This document shows positions 48,308-59,600 of a DNA stretch of 64,000 bases, piece by piece. Made by a program: the position numbers and the translations under genes. The stretch comes from Sergeia podlipaevii (taxonomy: Eukaryota > Euglenozoa > Kinetoplastea > Trypanosomatida > Trypanosomatidae): assembly GCA_030849805.1 (NCBI GenBank), contig JASANZ010002260.1:59880-123879 (forward strand). Reading direction: 5' to 3'. The notes under the pieces were generated by a model. It searched no databases and was not told where the DNA came from. It worked only from the letters and a program-made list of their open reading frames with translations. Position 1 is the first letter of the stretch; each line of letters opens with the position of its first letter.

Positions 48308-49255
48308 TTAAAACACAACAGCATTGATCATGGCGCCAATAGACTCGTTCAGGTTGCGCTGAATGACATTGTCAGACTCTAACTGCAAGTGAGACATTGC
48401 ATTGATGCGTCCTACGTTACCAATATCATCCTCATCCTGGCCCTGAGTGATGAACTTCTCCGCCTGTCCAGCCAGAGAGATGAGCTCCTGGATGCTATGA
48501 CGAGTATCCTTCTCATACTGACAGACGTTCTCGAGCTTGAAGCCCTCCTGCCATCCCTTCTTGTACACGTTCAGCAGCAGACGAAGCTCGTGGTGCTTCT
48601 TGCGGAATGTGATGGGAAGGCTGTAGTAGTGGCGATCAAGACCACGACTCAGAGCAAGCGGGGTGCACTTGGAGAGAAAACCAATGTTGGAGGTGACTTG
48701 GCGGGGCTCAGGAAAGCTTCCGGAGTCGCCACCGCTCATCATCATCATCATCATCTGCTGTGGGATAGTGCGGAAAGCGTCAATGACCACTTTGCCACGC
48801 ACAGACTGAATGGGGTCCACCACGACGGAAACACTGCGCGGGGTGAGATTCTCGTAGCTACCAGCGGTCATGACATCCTCCGAGGATAGCCAGCATCCAA
48901 AACCAGGATGGCTATGGTACCAGCCGACCACGTTCTCGTGGCGACCAACGAGCTTCAGCTTGTCAAGCATGTGCACCTGATACTCGGGATCAACCGCCTC
49001 CACGGACTGACCAGTGGCAGTCTGTGGCATTGAGAAGACATCGGTGACACGAATAGTGTAGTCATCAATCTGCTCGCCAATCATAAGGCCCATCACCTCC
49101 AGTGGAACGCCAGCGCGACCATGAAGAAGCATCTTGAGCAGGGCAAGAGATGAGATCTGCACGGTTTCAGCGGTGTCCTGCAAGTCCTCTACAGGCGCAC
49201 CCTCACCGCCACCACCAAAATTCTTTCCACGCAGCATGCCAGCAAGTTGCTCCAT
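48308..49255 (-). CDS. RPN11: Proteasome lid deubiquitinase Rpn11 (PSMD14)
   Basis: JAMM metalloprotease of the 19S regulatory particle that removes ubiquitin chains en bloc from substrates entering the proteasome. The 315-residue protein (from ATG 49253-49255) is close to the usual 306-310. Catalytic residues are all present: Glu53 in PLEVMGL, His114 and His116 in GWYHSHPGFGCWLSSED, and Asp127. It begins after a Gly-rich N-terminus and ends with the conserved helical tail that packs with Rpn8. The insert-2 region carries six consecutive Met residues encoded by CAT repeats at 48737-48754, where other eukaryotes have a short Asn/Pro-rich loop. The ATG at 49336 lies upstream of the predicted splice acceptor at 49308-49309. 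Confidence 0.96.
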   Translation of the reverse strand: MEQLAGMLRGKNFGGGGEGAPVEDLQDTAETVQISSLALLKMLLHGRAGVPLEVMGLMIGEQIDDYTIRVTDVFSMPQTATGQSVEAVDPEYQVHMLDKLKLVGRHENVVGWYHSHPGFGCWLSSEDVMTAGSYENLTPRSVSVVVDPIQSVRGKVVIDAFRTIPQQMMMMMMSGGDSGSFPEPRQVTSNIGFLSKCTPLALSRGLDRHYYSLPITFRKKHHELRLLLNVYKKGWQEGFKLENVCQYEKDTRHSIQELISLAGQAEKFITQGQDEDDIGNVGRINAMSHLQLESDNVIQRNLNESIGAMINAVVF

Positions 49256-49662
49256 TTTCAAAGTCTTTTTACCTTCTCTTTTTGTATGCCAAAATATGTA
49301 TCTCTGTCTGTATCGGTGTATAAAAGTGTGAGACAAGAAACAGCAAAGCGAAAGTGAGAAAGAAAAAAAAGAAGAAAGAGAAAGGAAAAAAGAGAAGCTA
49401 AGCTAATCCCGTCTATCAAAGAATACTACCTCTTTAAAAAAAGTGAAAAGTGGAAATTAAAAAAGGGACATGTGTGTGTGTGTGTGTGTATATATATATA
49501 CCAGAAGCAACAAAATGTCCCTTTTCTTCGTAGTCTGAAAGGGAAGATTAAAACTGAATGCTTGAAAGATGAATGTAGCCTTTTTTCTTTTTTCTTTTTT
49601 AAACTTTTAAACAATCGCGATAGTAAAGAATAGTTACAATAAAATGTGCATCGTGTGCACCT
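49256..49662. other. Intergenic spacer with dinucleotide repeats
   Basis: It contains the Rpn11 splice tract and a (TG)n(TA)n microsatellite at 49471-49500. Nothing else was seen. Confidence 0.65.
49308..49309 (-). promoter_or_regulatory. Predicted spliced-leader acceptor AG for Rpn11
   Basis: First AG after a 50-nt pyrimidine tract (plus purines at 49348-49397). It gives a 5' UTR of about 52 nt and excludes the upstream ATG at 49336. Confidence 0.5.
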
Positions 49663-52227
49663 TCACTTCATGTCAGCAAAGTCCGCGTAATAAAAGTGCC
49701 GCAGCGTAGGGATAGAAACCACACGTTGCGCCAGCTTCTCCTTGTCTGTTCCAATATCAGCAAAATCAGGGCAGAAGCGTAGTGATAGCGTGGACAGTCG
49801 CGGGCAGTTAGCTAGCGCCACCACGCCAGAGCGCGGTATCTCTGAGCTGTCCAAAATGAGAACTTCCAGTGTTTGCAGCGCTGACAGACACCCCACGTCA
49901 TGAATCTTCTCGCAGTAGCTCAGGTCAAGCAGCACAACACTTTTGTTCACCTCTGCAAAGCGGCGAAGACCATCCTCTGCAAGGCTGCCGCTACGGATGT
50001 ACAACTTCTTCAGCATTGTAAGTCCTGCAATTCCGGCGAGGTTGCCCACGTGATCGCAGAACTCCGCAATAAGAACGCGAAGGGGCACCTTGCATTCAGC
50101 AGCCGTCAAAGCAAGTGCAATACCTACGTCGGTAACGCGGGTCTGGCTAATATTCAAGTACTGCAAATTACTCTGAGTCTTCAAAAAACGTATATCCTCA
50201 AGATGAATGCAGAAGGTGAAGTCCAAGTGATAAAAATGAGGAGCGCTGGCGACAGAATCATGTGCCAAAAGCTTCTCAAGCAGCTGCTCCTTGAAAGTTT
50301 CCTGTGTGTGCCCAGTACTAGTGGTCCTGGTATGTGCAGCCGCTGCGATGCTGCGTAGTGTTTCCGAGCGGTTTCTGCCATCCAGATGGGCAATGCCGAG
50401 GCTATCTACAGACGTGAAAGAAGCCAAGATCTGCAGCAGCGATGGAGTAAATGCAAGCGCGTTCAAGTCGCAGAGTGCTTCGCAGCCCGTGACGTTGATG
50501 GCCAACAGTGAACAGGAACAATAGAGCTTGTCATTCTCTGTCGTGCTACGCATGACGCACCGCGCCTCATCATAGAGGAGGCAACTATGACCAAACGTTG
50601 TAATAACAGCATCGCCTGCGGAAGACCCCGCGGTGTTAATGAGCTGCAGTGAGCTGCTGTACGTCAAGCGGGCAAAGGCTTGACCAGCAGCAGAAATCGC
50701 ATGTGGTGGAGCTCCAGTCGCCAATACCTCATCACACACATCAAAAAGACTGTTACCTGATAGCTCTCTAGGCAGTGGGCTGTTCAAGTGAACTCGAGGG
50801 CATCCCGCGATATCCAGCGCGCGCAGCCGTCCGTTCTTGAGCTCTGGTTCATCGGCAAGTAAAGTGGAAGATGCGATGGCAAAGGAAAGCAGGTGCGCAC
50901 CAGTAACAGTTGTGTGGCTAGCATCGAACGCTTCAATCTGGGCGCCGTACTTCATCCCAAGTTGCCTCATCCAGCCGTTTACAGCTACTGGCGCCTCCGC
51001 TGCAAACTTGGTGACAGCCCAGGGAAAGCCGAGAAGAGTGAAAATGAGCCTCAGTACCCACAACACCAGGCACATCACCGCATGGAGTGCTTTTATCGGT
51101 AGCTGCGCTAGGACGCTGTTGCAAGACTGAGAGAAGCGAGACGCCCACGGCACTGCAAAGACGTCCGCTGCCATTTTGAGATGCATAGGAACAATCATTC
51201 CCACTGATGTGTCCCTCATAGTCTCTGCGGAAGCATGTAATGCATAGGGAAGCTCTCGGGGATGGAGGGGCCTCTGCAGCCACCACTGGCTCACCCCCAA
51301 CATCACATCCGTAATACCACTTGAATCTAAAACATATAAGTTCCGATACAATACATTTTCCTGCTCCGTGGGCCGGCTACTTGCAAATGCTGCTAACTTT
51401 GCCGCCGCATGGGTGGCGGATGCGCTGATAGCCTTGTGCCAGTCACCATCCTCAGGGAATGCACCGCCCAATGTGCCTGTCGGCGCCCGAAACGTGGCAG
51501 CCTCGGGAAGCGAAAGGTGATCTGGGTGAGCTGTAGTTGGCGAAAACAAAAAGAATAAATCTTGAGGAATGCTACCATGAATTGCACCTCTCTGCTGCTT
51601 CTGAAGTGGAACGCCGTGCATGATGTGAGGAGATATAGTGTCACTTGATGCCAGCGTGGAAGAGAAAGGAAGACTGCTACTCCTTGTAGACAAGTGCTTG
51701 GCGGATACCAGCACTGAGATGATGCCTCCGATCCTTTGGCCGCACAGCGTGCGACGCTTGTCTGACTTGTCTTCGCCAGTGTTTTCCTTCTTAGTACTAC
51801 CCACTGCTGCCTTGTCACCCTCATCACTCTTCCGCTCGGGCCTTGCGGACGATGCGGCGTGGTTCAAGTCGGACAGTTGCGCATGCCTTGTGTAGCGCGA
51901 GATGCGCTCCCACACACGCCTCACACCTCTTGTGTCTTCATCGCTTCCCAAGCACTGGCGCACTTTGGCGAGAGAGGTGGTGGAGGTAGCGAGCATACTG
52001 GGAGTGGTCGCACATGCAAAGGCGCCAGCGCCATCGTCCTCTCTGGCAAAGGTGAAGTAAACTGTCTCTTGCGCCTCCACCATCTCAGCAATAAGTCGAG
52101 TGGATGGACTGACGGAAGTAAACGCGCATGAGAGGCGACGCTGTTGAGAGGGGTGATAGCTTGCTATGCATAAAAGAAGATCAGCCGTAGAAGCAGAGTG
52201 AGTGGGCATGTATATATATATATGCAA
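49663..52227 (-). CDS. Leucine-rich-repeat protein with one hydrophobic segment
   Basis: The protein is 854 residues. The C-terminal 230 residues are cysteine-containing LRRs of the F-box/AMN1 kind: LQYLNISQTRVTDVGIALAL, then LLDLSYCEKIHDVGCLSALQ, LEVLILDSSEIPRSGVVAL and LSTLSLRFCPDFADIG. More degenerate LRRs begin around residue 455 (RLRALDIAGCPRVHL). One strongly hydrophobic stretch at about residues 378-404 (AVMCLVLWVLRLIFTLL) could be a membrane anchor or hairpin. The N-terminal 370 residues have no recognised domain. No F-box was seen. The start is uncertain: ATGs at 52227, 52209 (second frame-matched Met) and 52083 are all possible; 52083 begins the more protein-like MVEAQETVYFTFARED. 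Confidence 0.85.
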   Translation of the reverse strand: MHIYIYMPTHSASTADLLLCIASYHPSQQRRLSCAFTSVSPSTRLIAEMVEAQETVYFTFAREDDGAGAFACATTPSMLATSTTSLAKVRQCLGSDEDTRGVRRVWERISRYTRHAQLSDLNHAASSARPERKSDEGDKAAVGSTKKENTGEDKSDKRRTLCGQRIGGIISVLVSAKHLSTRSSSLPFSSTLASSDTISPHIMHGVPLQKQQRGAIHGSIPQDLFFLFSPTTAHPDHLSLPEAATFRAPTGTLGGAFPEDGDWHKAISASATHAAAKLAAFASSRPTEQENVLYRNLYVLDSSGITDVMLGVSQWWLQRPLHPRELPYALHASAETMRDTSVGMIVPMHLKMAADVFAVPWASRFSQSCNSVLAQLPIKALHAVMCLVLWVLRLIFTLLGFPWAVTKFAAEAPVAVNGWMRQLGMKYGAQIEAFDASHTTVTGAHLLSFAIASSTLLADEPELKNGRLRALDIAGCPRVHLNSPLPRELSGNSLFDVCDEVLATGAPPHAISAAGQAFARLTYSSSLQLINTAGSSAGDAVITTFGHSCLLYDEARCVMRSTTENDKLYCSCSLLAINVTGCEALCDLNALAFTPSLLQILASFTSVDSLGIAHLDGRNRSETLRSIAAAAHTRTTSTGHTQETFKEQLLEKLLAHDSVASAPHFYHLDFTFCIHLEDIRFLKTQSNLQYLNISQTRVTDVGIALALTAAECKVPLRVLIAEFCDHVGNLAGIAGLTMLKKLYIRSGSLAEDGLRRFAEVNKSVVLLDLSYCEKIHDVGCLSALQTLEVLILDSSEIPRSGVVALANCPRLSTLSLRFCPDFADIGTDKEKLAQRVVSIPTLRHFYYADFADMK

Positions 52228-52746
52228 CCTCCCCCGATACCCTTCAAAATATCAAATAAAATGCCTTCCTCTTCTTCGATAATACTGTTCACTGCGTGTC
52301 TGAAAAAAGGGGGGCAGAGAAGAACATGAAAAAATGGTTTCACCGCAATAAAAAGAAACTCAATAGGGCATACATGCTTTGACTGTGTTCCTCACATAAG
52401 CATATTCTGAAAGAAGTATAAAAAATTAAATGTTGTCCTATGTATTGTTTCTCAACATGAACGGTAGTAGTACAAGAAAAAGGAGTAAATAACACCAATA
52501 GTAAAAATAAAAAACGTAACAGTTGGTTCTAAGCGATGAACTGAAAGAAAACACATTTCCCAGAGTTCGCTTCTCTAGCAAGCAAAGTCCTCCTGCGGTA
52601 CATGCCCAGCACGCAGAGTACATTCCGTTGGGTACTCTTCCCTCATCTTTCTGCCCGGCCCTTCAACACTGTCTACTCTATTTTCCACCCAGAACGAGTG
52701 GAGAGGAAAAATACAATGGAAAAAGAAGCGAGGCAGGGAGCACTAA
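52228..52746. other. Intergenic spacer
   Basis: AT-rich, with a purine block at 52302-52320 that may be the LRR gene's pyrimidine tract. Nothing else was seen. Confidence 0.6.
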
Positions 52747-55700
52747 CTAGCAGGACTCCGCCTCCGCTATAGCCTTCCTTGAAATGGCTCGAAGCTCCTC
52801 TGTCGCCTCTACTACCTCGCGACGCACCTCGTTACAGTAGTCTAACACGCTATCTGCAACTTGCAACAGTGCGGAGGGATCAATGGAGCCGTTCTTCGTC
52901 AAGGCAATTCCCGCCTTTGGCTGCAATGCTGGCGCTAACGCAGCAGAGTTCTGGGTGCTGTTAACACCGGATTCTCCGCCGTACTGCTGTCGAAGAATCT
53001 CTTGGATCTGTTGCTGTAGCTCAGCTTGAGAGATGTGGCTCGTTCCAGTGGTAACAATGGAGGGCTCCGCAGCTCCTCCGGTGGGCCTTTCGGAAGAAGA
53101 GAAACTAGCAGACTGATGCACGTCACCGCGTTTGTTACCATGATGTGATAGTGCGTTGGTGTGATCGCGGAGCATGTGGATGAGGTACTGCAAGTCCTGA
53201 CTGCATGCAAGCACACGAGCAGTCAGATGATCGCCCACCCCACACACCCGCTCACATGTCTGCTGAACAATAGACAACAAGTGCTCTATCGCCTCCTCGC
53301 TCTCTTCAATCTCTCGTGAAGTTGGACTGTGCTGACGATTCGGTGGGACGGTAGCAGCAGCATCCATCTCCTTTGCACCATTCTCATCGCCATGACTATA
53401 GGAGTAGTCGCATACCTTACCGCTGCGATAGGAACGAGGCTCAAAGTGTGGTGCTCGTGGAAGAGGTGCCAAGTGCTCATCGCCTTCTTCTTCGTCCTCG
53501 AAATAGGTCCTATCCGGCGCTTCAGCCATCCTCAGACGATCCACCTGTCTATCCATTGCCGCATTCTGAACGCCTTCACAGACGGAGAGCGCACGCTGCA
53601 CGCCACTAAACAAACGCTTCACAAGTTCATCATATAAGCGGAAGAACTGAAGACTACCTTGGTTTGTGACTCGCAGACGCACCTCGCGTTGCAGTTGATG
53701 ATGTTCCTTCTGAAGATGAGCAAGATCCCGCTCAACGCCTAACATCGCAGCGCGCTGTTCGCGTCTGGCCTCTGATGACACCTCCATGCTAGTCTCGATA
53801 TTGCGCCGGTGCTGCCTCTGCCGTCTCTGGTCATCGGCTTCTGAGAAGAGACCAGAGAGCACGTGCGTGGCAGTGATATCATCATTGAAGCTGTCGCGGA
53901 TACCGCGCAGTGGTGTCTCTGTACTCTGCTTCCTTGCGCGCACCTTCTGCTGCTGCTGAAACCCTTCGCGCAACTCTTTCTTCATGACGCGGAGACGGTC
54001 CTGCAGCTTGGCGTTCCACAAGGCATTTACTTTCATCAAAAAGGGATAAAAGTGAGAAAGAGCGGGAATTTTTGGAAAATATCTGTTCTTAAACCTTTGT
54101 GCCTCCACGAACACATTGTAAGGCACCCAGTAGTCCTTTTCTTGGCGACGACACTGAAGCACATCTTGTGCCGTGGGCAACTGTTGGCTCAGCTGTCCAG
54201 CCTCTTCCATCTCCAGCAGTTTGATGCGCTTGAGGCGCGTAAACATGTTCTCGGCATTTACTATCGCTCGCAACTGCTCAACCCATTGACCATTCAGCCA
54301 AATATTCTTGGAGTCCGGCGCAGCCGTGGCTCCCACATAGATTCCATCCTCCACGCCGGTCCCCACTACACTGTATCCTGACTGATCACGCTGCAAGCGC
54401 TTCGACACGCGAGAGGAGTTGTTGCGATTGAGGTCGTCTGTGCCGCCTTCACGTCTAATGCCAGCGCCCTCACCACAAAAGTTGGGAAAGTAGCGTGTCG
54501 GGTAGCCTAGAAACACAAATTCGCTGCCAAGTTCATTCCACTCCAAATAGTCCCGCATCGCAGGTACTTGACTCAGCACGTGTAACAGTCGTGCCACGCT
54601 CAAGCGCGCAGCCTCAGCGTCCTCAAAAGCGGCCTCCTTCTCCAGCCATAGGTCCTTATACCTTTTGTTCTCCTGTGACAAGCCACGCTGGCATTCCATT
54701 TCAAGCTGCAGAAGCTGAGCTTGGGCCTGACTCCGCGCTTGCTCCAGCCCATCCCATTCGCTCTGTGCCGCCGCGCACCGTTTCTCCAAATCGTGGAAGT
54801 GGCCATTCAGCTGCTGTAAGTCCGTACGATGAGCCTTGCGGAGCTTCTCAATCTGCCTCTGGTGCTTTGCATTGATCTCCCGCGTGGCAGCCTCGCTCGT
54901 CTCATTCCGCTTCCGCAGGTCTTCAATGGTAGCCTGCAGGCTGGACTCCCGTGTCTTCCCCGTTGCAACTGCATCACGCAGCCTCGCCACTTCACGCGCT
55001 GCCGCTTTATCCGCAGCTTCCGCCTCCGCCTGTTTTCCCGTCGCCTTACGCGTAAGGTCGTCTATCTTGTCTATCAGCTCCCTTCGCTGTTGCCGGTGCT
55101 CTGCACGCTCTTCCTCGCGAGATGGGTGAGTAGCTTCAGCCAGTGCAGCACGCAGACGATCGACTTCCCTCTGTAGTGCATCAATCATGTCATTGCGTAC
55201 CACAAGCTGGTGGCCTGCGTGATAGAAGGTTTGGTCAATCTCGCGCACCTTGGCATCAAACTCCTTCTCCTTTTTGCGCATCTTCCAAAGGAGTGCATCG
55301 TCTTTCACCTCTTCTGCATCCGTCTCCACTGTCAATCTCTTCGCGCTCCGTTCGGCAGGGGGTAGGCTACAATGGTGACGACTACGGCTGCGGTTCTTAT
55401 GGTGCTTCTCCTTGATAGCTCCCTTGTCCGAATGAGAGCGGCGCTCGTGACGCGAGTGTGTGTGCTTCGCTGTCTCCTTGTGTGTGTTTCTGTGCCGATT
55501 GCCATAGAGGTCGCGGCTGGTAGGGAGATAAGACCTGCTCCTCTCGGGGGCTCGACGTGAATTAGGAGCAACTAATTTGATTGAGGAGGAAGAAGAAAAA
55601 GAGGGATCAGACGAGGATGCCGAAGAGGCGGAGGAAGTGGAGCGTGCCTCCTTTGTGTTTCCAGCGTAAATGTCCCCCGAGTGTGTTTGAAAACCTGAAG

Positions 55701-55851
55701 CAGGATTTACTTGTTTTTCTATGGGTGCAACACTGCTTGCTCCGCGCGTTTCTACTGCGGATACAATGTCCTCGTTCAGCAAGGTGAGCACCAGTTGTTG
55801 TGCAGCACCACTTGAGCCTTCGCGCAAGGATTGCGTACTGCTGCTGCTCAT
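52747..55851 (-). CDS. Coiled-coil protein, probably cytoskeletal
   Basis: The 1034-residue protein is not assigned to a named family. Residues 1-180 are Ser/His/Arg-rich and disordered. A long coiled coil spans about residues 187-430 (KKEKEFDAKVREIDQTF, IDALQREVDRLRAALAEA, LIDKIDDLTRKATGKQ). A more globular block at about 445-620 contains FVFLGYPTRYFPNF and YWVPYNVFVEAQRFKNRYFP with the helix LMKVNALWNAKLQDRLRVMKKELREG. The tail has further helices and ends in a short coiled coil (VVEATEELRAISRKAIAEAE). Such layouts are common in basal body, flagellar and pellicle proteins, but location is not readable from sequence. I use the second ATG (55849-55851), after MNLSHGYRFGET; the first (55887) remains possible. 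Confidence 0.82.
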   Translation of the reverse strand: MSSSSTQSLREGSSGAAQQLVLTLLNEDIVSAVETRGASSVAPIEKQVNPASGFQTHSGDIYAGNTKEARSTSSASSASSSDPSFSSSSSIKLVAPNSRRAPERSRSYLPTSRDLYGNRHRNTHKETAKHTHSRHERRSHSDKGAIKEKHHKNRSRSRHHCSLPPAERSAKRLTVETDAEEVKDDALLWKMRKKEKEFDAKVREIDQTFYHAGHQLVVRNDMIDALQREVDRLRAALAEATHPSREEERAEHRQQRRELIDKIDDLTRKATGKQAEAEAADKAAAREVARLRDAVATGKTRESSLQATIEDLRKRNETSEAATREINAKHQRQIEKLRKAHRTDLQQLNGHFHDLEKRCAAAQSEWDGLEQARSQAQAQLLQLEMECQRGLSQENKRYKDLWLEKEAAFEDAEAARLSVARLLHVLSQVPAMRDYLEWNELGSEFVFLGYPTRYFPNFCGEGAGIRREGGTDDLNRNNSSRVSKRLQRDQSGYSVVGTGVEDGIYVGATAAPDSKNIWLNGQWVEQLRAIVNAENMFTRLKRIKLLEMEEAGQLSQQLPTAQDVLQCRRQEKDYWVPYNVFVEAQRFKNRYFPKIPALSHFYPFLMKVNALWNAKLQDRLRVMKKELREGFQQQQKVRARKQSTETPLRGIRDSFNDDITATHVLSGLFSEADDQRRQRQHRRNIETSMEVSSEARREQRAAMLGVERDLAHLQKEHHQLQREVRLRVTNQGSLQFFRLYDELVKRLFSGVQRALSVCEGVQNAAMDRQVDRLRMAEAPDRTYFEDEEEGDEHLAPLPRAPHFEPRSYRSGKVCDYSYSHGDENGAKEMDAAATVPPNRQHSPTSREIEESEEAIEHLLSIVQQTCERVCGVGDHLTARVLACSQDLQYLIHMLRDHTNALSHHGNKRGDVHQSASFSSSERPTGGAAEPSIVTTGTSHISQAELQQQIQEILRQQYGGESGVNSTQNSAALAPALQPKAGIALTKNGSIDPSALLQVADSVLDYCNEVRREVVEATEELRAISRKAIAEAESC

Positions 55852-56630
55852 TGTCTCACCAAAACGGTAGCCGTGAGAAAGGTTCACAAGTATATGTATA
55901 TATACAAATATGTATGTTTCTACGTTGTTGCTGTTGTTGGATTGTTCTATTTCCTTGACGATGCAACGCGAGCAAAAGATTTCCCAGCTTCCTGTAACCT
56001 TTGATCCGAGTGCTCAGGGGTACCAAAACTAGATGGAATCATCAAACATAGATAATAATAAAAGGGAGGAAATTGATTGCGTGAGTTGCGCAGAACCAGT
56101 ATCAAGGTAAAAATAGTTAGAACAAATTTTTTTTAAAGCGCAATGTTCTTTATGTGTAGTCAGGTTTCTTTCTATAGTTTGCAATTCAGTGGCAATGCAG
56201 CATGTTGCCCGAAAGAAAGAAAACAACACCACGCGGATTGGATCTTCAAGTCCATAAAAATACAGGTACATTCCTTTTCTCCCTAAACAAAAGTAGGGAA
56301 TAGGTTGTGTCTCTCATATTCAACGCGTATCGGGCAGAGATTCGCTTTGTCCAAAGAAAAGGGTATTAAAAAATAAGCGATATCTGTTTTCCAACAATAC
56401 AATCAAAAAGGGGAGAAAAAAGAAAATGTCAACACAGATTTTTGATCAACACTTTGAGCAAGTAATACCTTTTCTATAATCACGTGCAACAGAAAACCAC
56501 ACGCACACGCCTTACATTATCCCCCAACCTCTCATACCATTTGAAGTAGGGCAACCACAATAGGTAAATATATATATATATATATGAAACGCTATTTTTT
56601 CAATCTTTGTTAAGATGACCTCAATTTCCT
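55852..56630. other. Intergenic spacer
   Basis: AT-rich, with a TA run at 56568-56584 and a T9/A-run near 56128-56137. Nothing recognised beyond UTR sequence. Confidence 0.6.
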
Positions 56631-59600
56631 CTATTCTTTAGTATCCCCCTCACTACTCAACACATCTGTCTCACTCTTGCGCTGTTGCTCCATCTCCTTC
56701 TTGATGCGTAGTCGTTCAAGAATCTTTGCCACTTCTTCTCTCCGCTTTGTAGATGCATCAGTAGGACCGGGGAGAGAGGAGGAAGTAGTTGAGCCAAGGC
56801 CATCCCCATCCGTTTCTTCTCGCTCATCATTCGTTCGGCCAGGTTTATCGTGTGGGGCATCTACATCTTGGCATTGTTGGGCTGCTGGCAAGTCATCAAG
56901 GGATGTCACAGAAGCTTCCTTGCGTGCTTCCGTAACCTCACTCTCTGCCACGTCATCCTCGTTCACTCGTGGTAAACTGCTAGTGAGGGAGTCACTATAG
57001 ACTAGGGTGGTCCCCCCAGCACGCTGCGGACGATCAGACCGCGACAGGGACTTGCCTCCTGGTGCACTGAGTGGCTCCGCTGGCTGAGGCATGGCAGTGC
57101 TCAGCACAGGCACGCCGCTCGCAGGCTCTGGAAGTGAAAGAGCCCCACCTGCACTCTCACTCTCGCTACTGCCAATGTGCCTTCGCTCAAGCTCAGGTTC
57201 GGCCCGCTCCTCTTCCTCGCGCTGCTGCTGTGTCCTGGTCCGATTTGTGAAGGAAGATAGCGGTGTGGCTGTGGTGCTGCGAATCACCGGCTCCATGTCG
57301 TAGCCACCTCGATTCGTGCGACTGGTAGGGACAGCACTGTCAGTGAGTTCGTCCTCATCTACTTGAATCACCACTTCTGGCTCTTTCTCTGTCCTGGCGT
57401 TTGTCGGCCAAAGGACCTTGGATGCTTCAGAAGTAGTCACAGTGCGCCGAACAACTGGCAAAACGTGGCGTAATGGCTCATAAAGGCTTGACCCTACGGA
57501 TTCCCGAGATGCCTGCTGCTGTAAGGTCGGCGCACGCTGGGGCTCCATAAGTGTGTGGGCATCCACTGGGGTCCGCGTGGTGTCACTGTCAGGAGCGTGT
57601 GTGATGTCTGTAAAGAGCGGAGATGCATTCGCAGAGCGCTGCAAGCGGGGAAGCGCGATAGCATCAGACGTGTCCGTCTGCGAGGATGACCGGCGACCAA
57701 CCTCGCGCAGGTCGCCGTCCATGGGATTCTCATTGATAGAAGAATCCCTCGAAATCCGCTCGCCTGGAAGAAGACGACGGTTGCGATAAGCATCATCGTC
57801 GTTCTGCGATCGCACGCTGTCCTCTAGACGAGTTTCACGAAGTGGTACGTGTTGCGGCGGCTCCGGTAGCGGCACGTTCTCCCCCTTCTCTAGAGGCTGG
57901 CTGCTGTTCGCCGATGATGTCTGCACATAAAAATGAAGAGACGGTTCATAGTCGTCATAGTCGTCGTCCTCTGGAACTAGGGTAGTCTTTGGCAAGGAAG
58001 AATTCTTAGAGTCTGTCCTGACTGGGTGCAGCTGTTGCTGCTGAGGAAGTACCTTTGTCTGCGGCTGTTGCTGTAGGTTTGTTTGCGCTGGCGTAGAGCG
58101 GGATGAAGATGGTGCGCTACCTGGATGCAAAGGAGGCAACTGAGGAGGTAGACCATGACGGTCCTTCTGTGGGTAGTCGTTCACCTGGCGTCTCTGAAAT
58201 GGAAGAGAGTGCTGCTCATCCAGAAGATTGACTGCGGCACCTTCCGAGTTCTTTGTGTCATTGAAATATGCTGGTCGTGCCTCTTTCACCGTTCCGCTCC
58301 TGAGGCCGCCAAAAAACTGTGTGGCATCGTCGTCGTTGGATTCATCCCCAGCATTGGCGCGATCTTGAGAGGCTGGTTTATTGGTAGTACTGCGCTCTTT
58401 CGGGTACGAACCATACGAAGTCAACGGAGAGCTGTCATGGTTTTGCGGAGGAGCGTTGCCTTCTTGTGGACGGCTTGCAGTTGTCTCCCGTGGAGCATCG
58501 CCTTCCTTTGTGTTTGCTTCTCCTCCATTTCCCCGTGAGGGGTGAATAACAGGGGAATAGTCGTCTTCATCGCGGTGCCGAGCATTTCTGCTGGCAGTGG
58601 ACGGTGGTGGGGGTGTGACAGCAGAGTGGGGAGATTCGCCTTCATTCCTTGAAGGTGGTGTGACGCTTCCCCATGTCCCTGGGCTGACCTCCTCCGTATT
58701 CGTGCCGCCCGCATTTTCATCTTCATCTCGTGATGGTGAAGAGAGGGCCTGCGGACGATTGCGAATAACAGGGGACAAGTCAGTTGAGTGGTCATCACGA
58801 TAGTGATCCTCTGGCTCCTCGCGCTCATGCTTCCGTGCGCGCCTTCTGATCGCCTCATCCTCCTCACGCTCAAAGGGAATATCGGACACAGAAAGATTGG
58901 CGCTGTCATCTGCTCCTGCAGTTGCTGGCGTTGAAGATGGGTGGTGCTTATCTTCACGCACTTCGCTGGGGGAAAGTTTGCCAACGCGCTGCTCTGCCTG
59001 TGTCGACAAGGGGGTAGACATACCAACTTGGTCTGTAAACGCCTCATTGCCCGCATCATCGGAGTGCTCATCGCTTCCAAAGTCATTTTCTGGCATTGGG
59101 GTTGAGCCAAGATGTAGTGGGCGTGACACCGATGGTGGCGTCGGCATGGGAGAAGTTGATGGCCTGTCTGGCGACCACGTGTTGCTCTCCTGTTTGACTT
59201 TGCTGCTGTGTAAGACGGCTGCCGCTGTGGAAGGCTGCTGTCTCTGCTTCTTCGGTTCCTTGGTGGAGGGAGCAGCCTCACGTCTGACTCTTTCGGTTCC
59301 TTGGCTAGGATGTTGGTTGGTCACGGTAACCTGAGGATGAGAGGGCAATCCTTGGCTCCAATGGTGCTCCGATTTCTGGCGCATAGATGATGAAACTATG
59401 CCGTTGTCGCCGTGCCTCAAGGCGTCGCTCTCGTTAGTGCTTGGGTGACGGTCTTTGCTTTCGCTGGAAAATCTGAGCTCTGAAGCAATCTCCATTTCTG
59501 CATCATCATCATTGCCAAAAGCATCTGGCTCCTCGTACTCATCTGCTTGCTCCCCATACACACATCTATTGTCCACCACCGAGTCGGCATAGCTATCAAT

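Noticed and set aside
49471..49500. (TG)n(TA)n tract as a regulatory element
   Set aside because: Simple dinucleotide repeats are common in these spacers; no added structure supports a function.
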